DNA from: Terana coerulea
Lineage: Eukaryota; Basidiomycota; Agaricomycetes; Polyporales; Phanerochaetaceae
Assembly (NCBI GenBank): GCA_024811115.1
Contig: JAKOGH010000645.1
Location: 248,001-312,000, forward strand
Direction of reading: 5' to 3'
DNA: 64,000 nt
Numbering within the stretch: the first letter of the stretch is position 1; every line of letters starts with the position of its first letter. This document shows positions 60,377-64,000 of the stretch, one piece after another. The position numbers were made by a program, and so were the translations under genes. A model generated the notes under the pieces. It worked only from the letters and a program-made list of their open reading frames with translations, did not search any database and was not told where the DNA came from.

Positions 60377-62174
60377 TCATATTCTACACTTCAAATCAGC
60401 ACCGACCATGGCAATGGTCGCACCTAAGCACCACCCCAGCTCAGTCCCGTCAATCTGCTTGCCGATCTCGACCACCCTGTCGTCTCCGAACTCGTATCCG
60501 AGCCGAAGTAACGCGTGCATAAAGGTCATGTCGAGACACCACTCCGGACGATCGTCAAGCTCCGCCATGAGGGCGGTGTTGCTACCCCAGTGCCCTTGCC
60601 ACGACGACTTGCCCATACACAGCTGTTCGGCAAGCGTGGCGAGCGTAGACACCTTGATGGGTGGCGCAGACTTAGAGTCTGGCAGAAGAGGGCGAAGGCG
60701 GTCGTAGAAGTATGATAGAAGTAGGACCTTGCCGTTGGGGAAAGTATCGAGGAGAGATGGCTGGTATACACCGTTGAACGAGCAAGGCTTGACTTCGCAG
60801 ATCCTGAGTCAAATAATTAGTGATTTGTATGGATAACAATTCGTGTGGGACGTACGCATCCTTAGCCATGACAAGTTCCAAAATGCGATTGCAAGCCTCG
60901 TAGGATCCAACGTCCGCACCGACCATTGTAACGTTCCTCTTCTGACCGAGTTTCTCGTCTTCAACCTCCACAACACGAGTCGTGCCCTTGCCCAAGCAGG
61001 GATTCCCGACCGTCCCATCCTTGCGCTGCGGCTGGATCGAGCTCATAAAGTCGATCAGCCGGTGGACAGACTTCCGCGCACGCATCAAGCCATAGCCAAG
61101 ATACGAGTGCTGGTACAGCACATACGTCTTCCCGCCGAACTTGAGCTCGTACTTGTGCTCGCCCTCCTCGAGGGTGACATCGGGCTTAGTCGAGTCGAAC
61201 ACAGGCTTGAAGACGATCTGTGTCGAGGCGCCGCCGAGGTCGAGCACGGCGTACGTCGGCGTGTTCGCGGGCGTGTCGGCGCGGATGGTGTTCATGAGGT
61301 AGTTCGCGGTGATCCAGGCGAACACGCCCTCGTCCTTGCCATCCATGATGACGACGCCGTCCTTGTCCTGCAGGCTGAAAGGGTACTTCTCGTGCAGCCG
61401 GTGCCGCACCGCCTCCAGGATCTCGTCGCTCTGCGACGCACCAAGTAGCCGCAGCCCCGCCGTCGCCTTGACCGCGACCGGCGTGCATTTCCGCAGAGAC
61501 TCCGGCACGACCTTCATGGCCTCGTCCAGGAGGACATCCAGGCTCTGTGCCGCGTCAAGCGGACGCCCGACGTATGACGACAAACCGGGGTTCGTCTGCT
61601 TGAAGACCTCGTACTCATACTCCGGCGACGCTCCGCAGTTGTTGAACTTGTAGATGTGTATCCGCGAGCCCGTCGAACCTGCGTCGATCATGAGAGCGTA
61701 CTGGACGAGGTCCTGCGACGCTTTGTATGGTTTCGTGCAGTGTATGGTCTTGGTGAGGTCCGGGTCTGTTGCGGGCGACGTGGGACGAGGCTTCGGTGGC
61801 GCAGCAATCTCTTCATCGTCTATGTGTGGCGGAACTATTGGATGCGAGGATGCAGAAGTGACAGGTGGTTGGACGGTAGATTCGGCGACACCACCAAAGG
61901 GAGGTTTAGGGAACGCTGTCGTACGCACAGTCAGCGAAGGAACACGGCCTACAGGAGGGCAGTACGCACAGGGCATGGACGGAATGTACTTCTCCGGGAT
62001 AATGTCCTCTTTTCGCGGCCCAAAGACCCACACAAGCCCAATGATCACCACCGCGCCGACCGCGAACTTCTTCCAGCCAAATCTCCGCACACTGTTCATG
62101 CGGCTGGGACCCATTCCGCCTTCCAGTCGTTCGTAGTTACTAGAGCGTGGCGAGAACATGTTGCTTGAGAACAT
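60377..62174 (-). CDS. GDA1: Golgi guanosine-diphosphatase (GDA1/CD39 family)
   Basis: The start is taken at 62174 (MFSSNMFSPRSSNYERLEGG); the frame is open to an ATG at 62378 but the extension is Pro/Arg-rich and unlike the family. The type II anchor KFAVGAVVIIGLVWVFG lies at about residues 33-50, then a stem. All apyrase conserved regions are present: ALMIDAGSTGSRIHIYKF (ACR1), AVKATAGLRLL (ACR2), DGKDEGVFAWITANYLMNTI (ACR3), YAVLDLGGASTQIVFKP (ACR4). A 50-bp intron near 60830 joins ICEVKPCSFNGVYQPSLLDT, and the end is GTELGWCLGATIAMVGADLK at 60377. It is about 580 aa. The enzyme hydrolyses GDP to GMP in the Golgi lumen so that GDP-mannose can be imported for glycosylation. Confidence 0.92.
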
Positions 62175-62870
62175 GCTGCCGGTCTTGCTGCCTCGTGACG
62201 ATGTTCTAAGATGTCCGCCGCGCGTGCGGGGTCGGTGTTGCGGACGATTCACCGACGTCGATACTGGAGCCCGGTACGCCAGACGAGGGGCCAGTAACGG
62301 TGGAAGAGGTCGTAATGGGAACTGTGAAAGATTCCCTCGTCGGTGGCATGCGCAAAGGTGTGACTTTGGCGGCATCATTCGGCCGTTGTCTGCGATCTCC
62401 TCAATATATTCGTACCGACGTCAAATCTGCCCGTGCCATGCAGAGACACCATGCAGTGCCCAATGACACTGTATCACACATTTCACAAAGAAATTTCAGG
62501 AAAACCACTTTTCAATTGCTCTGTGATGAAAAACCTGGTACATGCGAGGTCATAGAGACTAGGGATATCAGAAAGGGGCCACAGCGACAGACAACATTAC
62601 TGGTGGACGATGGTAAAAGTAAGAAATGAGCATGGACAGTCGGGCGACGCGACGTGAAGCAACTTTGGGGGGATGGGGGATACGACGATACTCCTCGCAA
62701 ATGGGTGGGGAATGATGATGACGAACCTGGAATACAGCGAGTATCGAAGGCCACCTGGACTGAACGGCGGCGTAGATGGAAAAAAAAGAATGATGAAAAC
62801 GATGAGTCCGGCCAAGTGTAAGGTATAGGAGTGATAGAAAGCAGCAACGAAGATGGGATTGACGACGAGC
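62175..62870. other. Spacer between GDA1 and the bZIP gene, about 700 bp
   Basis: It holds the GDA1 promoter and the bZIP 3' region. An A-rich run occurs near 62779-62789. No gene is supported. Confidence 0.4.
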
Positions 62871-64000
62871 TTAGAACGAACCAGGTACATCGAACCCATG
62901 GCTTCGCAGCACCGCCTCGGCCTGCTCCTGCTCTCCGCTTCCACACCTCCTTCTCATCCGCCATCCGATCGAGGTTCGCCTCGAGCTCCCGCTGGTACTC
63001 GAGCTTGCGTTTGCGACTTCGGCGCGCTGCAAGCGTGTTTTGACGACGCTTCGCCTCGATGGCATTGAGGTCGTTGGGGTCGAGGGACAGATCTTCCGCA
63101 AGCTCATCCTCTCCTTCCTGGCCGAACGCAGCAGAACGCCCGCGCTTCTTGGCGAAGCCAGCCGGTACTTCCTTCCGTGACGTCGCAGACGGGACCACGT
63201 ACTTGCGAGACTGGATGGGGGCGTCAAGGGCACAAGGGCCTCCGGCGTAATGTTCTTGCGGGTGCCTGTCGGAGGGTTCTTGCGACGAGGAGCGGTGGAA
63301 TGATCGAGATCGGGAGCGTCGAGGGAAGGGGTGAAAGGAGTGGCGAGCGGCGACGTCTGCAATGATGACGGGTCAAGCGCAGGGGTCTCTGGCGACAGCG
63401 TATACATCCCGTCGAAGTCGGGGTGCTGGACTGCGGGGACGGGAGGAGTTGTCTTTATAGGCTCCATCGCCCGAGCGGTGTACGCCGCCGAGTCGCCGAA
63501 AAGGGGTGCTTCCGCCCCAAAGCCGAAATCGTCAACATCAGCGATGGCGGGAGACGTGAGGAAATCGTAATCGGCCGATCCGAGAGCAGGGGTGGTGAGC
63601 ATGTCCTCATACGGCGAGTCGTCCATCGGCGAGGTGAGGAAAGCTGTCGTAGTCACCGGGGAGCTCGCCAGAGTGTCCATACTCGTGGATCTGGCGGAAC
63701 TCCGGAGAGGCTACGGTGACGAGAGCAAACGCGTCAGGCGGTGAGATGCCATGATCTAGCGGAAAGTAATCACCTTGGATCACGTCAAGCACTGCTTGCA
63801 GTGCGGCGGCATTGTCGTCGCTCGTCGAAGAGGCGGACGACGCCGCGTGAGGGTTGGCGGTTTTGTGTGAAAGCATGGTCAAGTAATCCGAGCAAAGGCT
63901 TGAGAAGTCGAAGTTGTTATTAGGCGACGAGGGCGAAGGTACTGCTGGTTTTTCTGATAGATAACGAGTCGTACGTGGTACTGGGGGAAGGAATTGAGGG
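62871..64000 (-). CDS. GCN4/CPC1-like bZIP transcription factor, 5' end outside window
   Basis: The frame is open from the window edge (PAVPSPSSPNNNFDFSSLCS) through SASSTSDDNAAALQAVLDVI and FALVTVASPEFRQIHE. After a frame change come an acidic Ser/Pro activation region (FLTSPMDDSPYEDMLTTPAL, DYDFLTSPAIADVDDFGFGA), then, one frame over again, IQSRKYVVPSATSRKEVPAG and the bZIP basic region AIEAKRRQNTLAARRSRKRK with the zipper start LEYQRELEANLDRMADEKE. The end VLRSHGFDVPGSF is in yet another frame and stops at 62871. Frame moves are needed near 63678, 63225 and 62935. Gcn4-type factors activate amino-acid biosynthesis under starvation and are usually translated under uORF control; that leader is not in the window. 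Confidence 0.7.

Overview
The window is nuclear DNA of a filamentous basidiomycete, probably an Agaricomycete wood-decay fungus of polypore type. Genes have several short introns (about 45-60 bp) with GT(R)NGT donors, CTNA(A/C)-like branch points and YAG acceptors, plus TATA boxes about 60-110 bp ahead of several starts. The families also fit: tandem DUF6533 membrane proteins, a DUF6699 protein, Agaricomycete F-box proteins, an AA9 lytic polysaccharide monooxygenase (LPMO), GH71 and GH76 enzymes and an etherase-like glutathione transferase. No bacterial-type operon, CRISPR array, rRNA gene or intact transposon was seen, and I recognised no tRNA.

Layout. 0-6.7 kb: accessory genes on the minus strand (one hypothetical, two tandem DUF6533 proteins, a damaged hypothetical, a single-pass membrane protein). 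7.1-7.8 kb: a histone H3 gene with an in-frame stop and unusual changes beside Lys27. 9.7-15 kb: two secreted wall-polysaccharide hydrolases, GH76 and GH71. 15.4-20.4 kb: an F-box gene and the splicing factor PRP6. 21-30 kb: glutathione transferase, AA9 LPMO, a membrane-anchored adhesin-like protein, an F-box gene and a CsbD/LEA-like stress protein. 30.5-35 kb: a Rif1-like telomere/replication-timing protein. 36.5-44 kb: a secreted Diels-Alderase-like protein, two tandem paralogous double zinc-finger proteins and an F-box gene. 44-64 kb: mostly conserved housekeeping genes: KHA1-type K+/H+ antiporter, snoRNP protein NOP56, a DUF6699 protein, NuA4 subunit EPL1, Golgi GDPase GDA1 and the start-less end of a GCN4-like bZIP factor. 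Gene-poor stretches of 1-2 kb lie between several of these.

The most consistent oddity is that many clearly homologous genes (GH76, GST, AA9, adhesin-like, Rif1, Diels-Alderase-like, DUF6699, bZIP) break frame by one base inside otherwise well preserved exons. Several of these breaks sit in short G or C runs, which look one base short. PRP6, NOP56, KHA1, GDA1 and GH71 read through cleanly. Systematic homopolymer error in the assembly is the simplest explanation, but real decay of accessory genes is not excluded. I see no multi-gene system that is plainly new. The best candidates for a second look are the altered H3 gene, the tandem zinc-finger pair and the Diels-Alderase-like gene.
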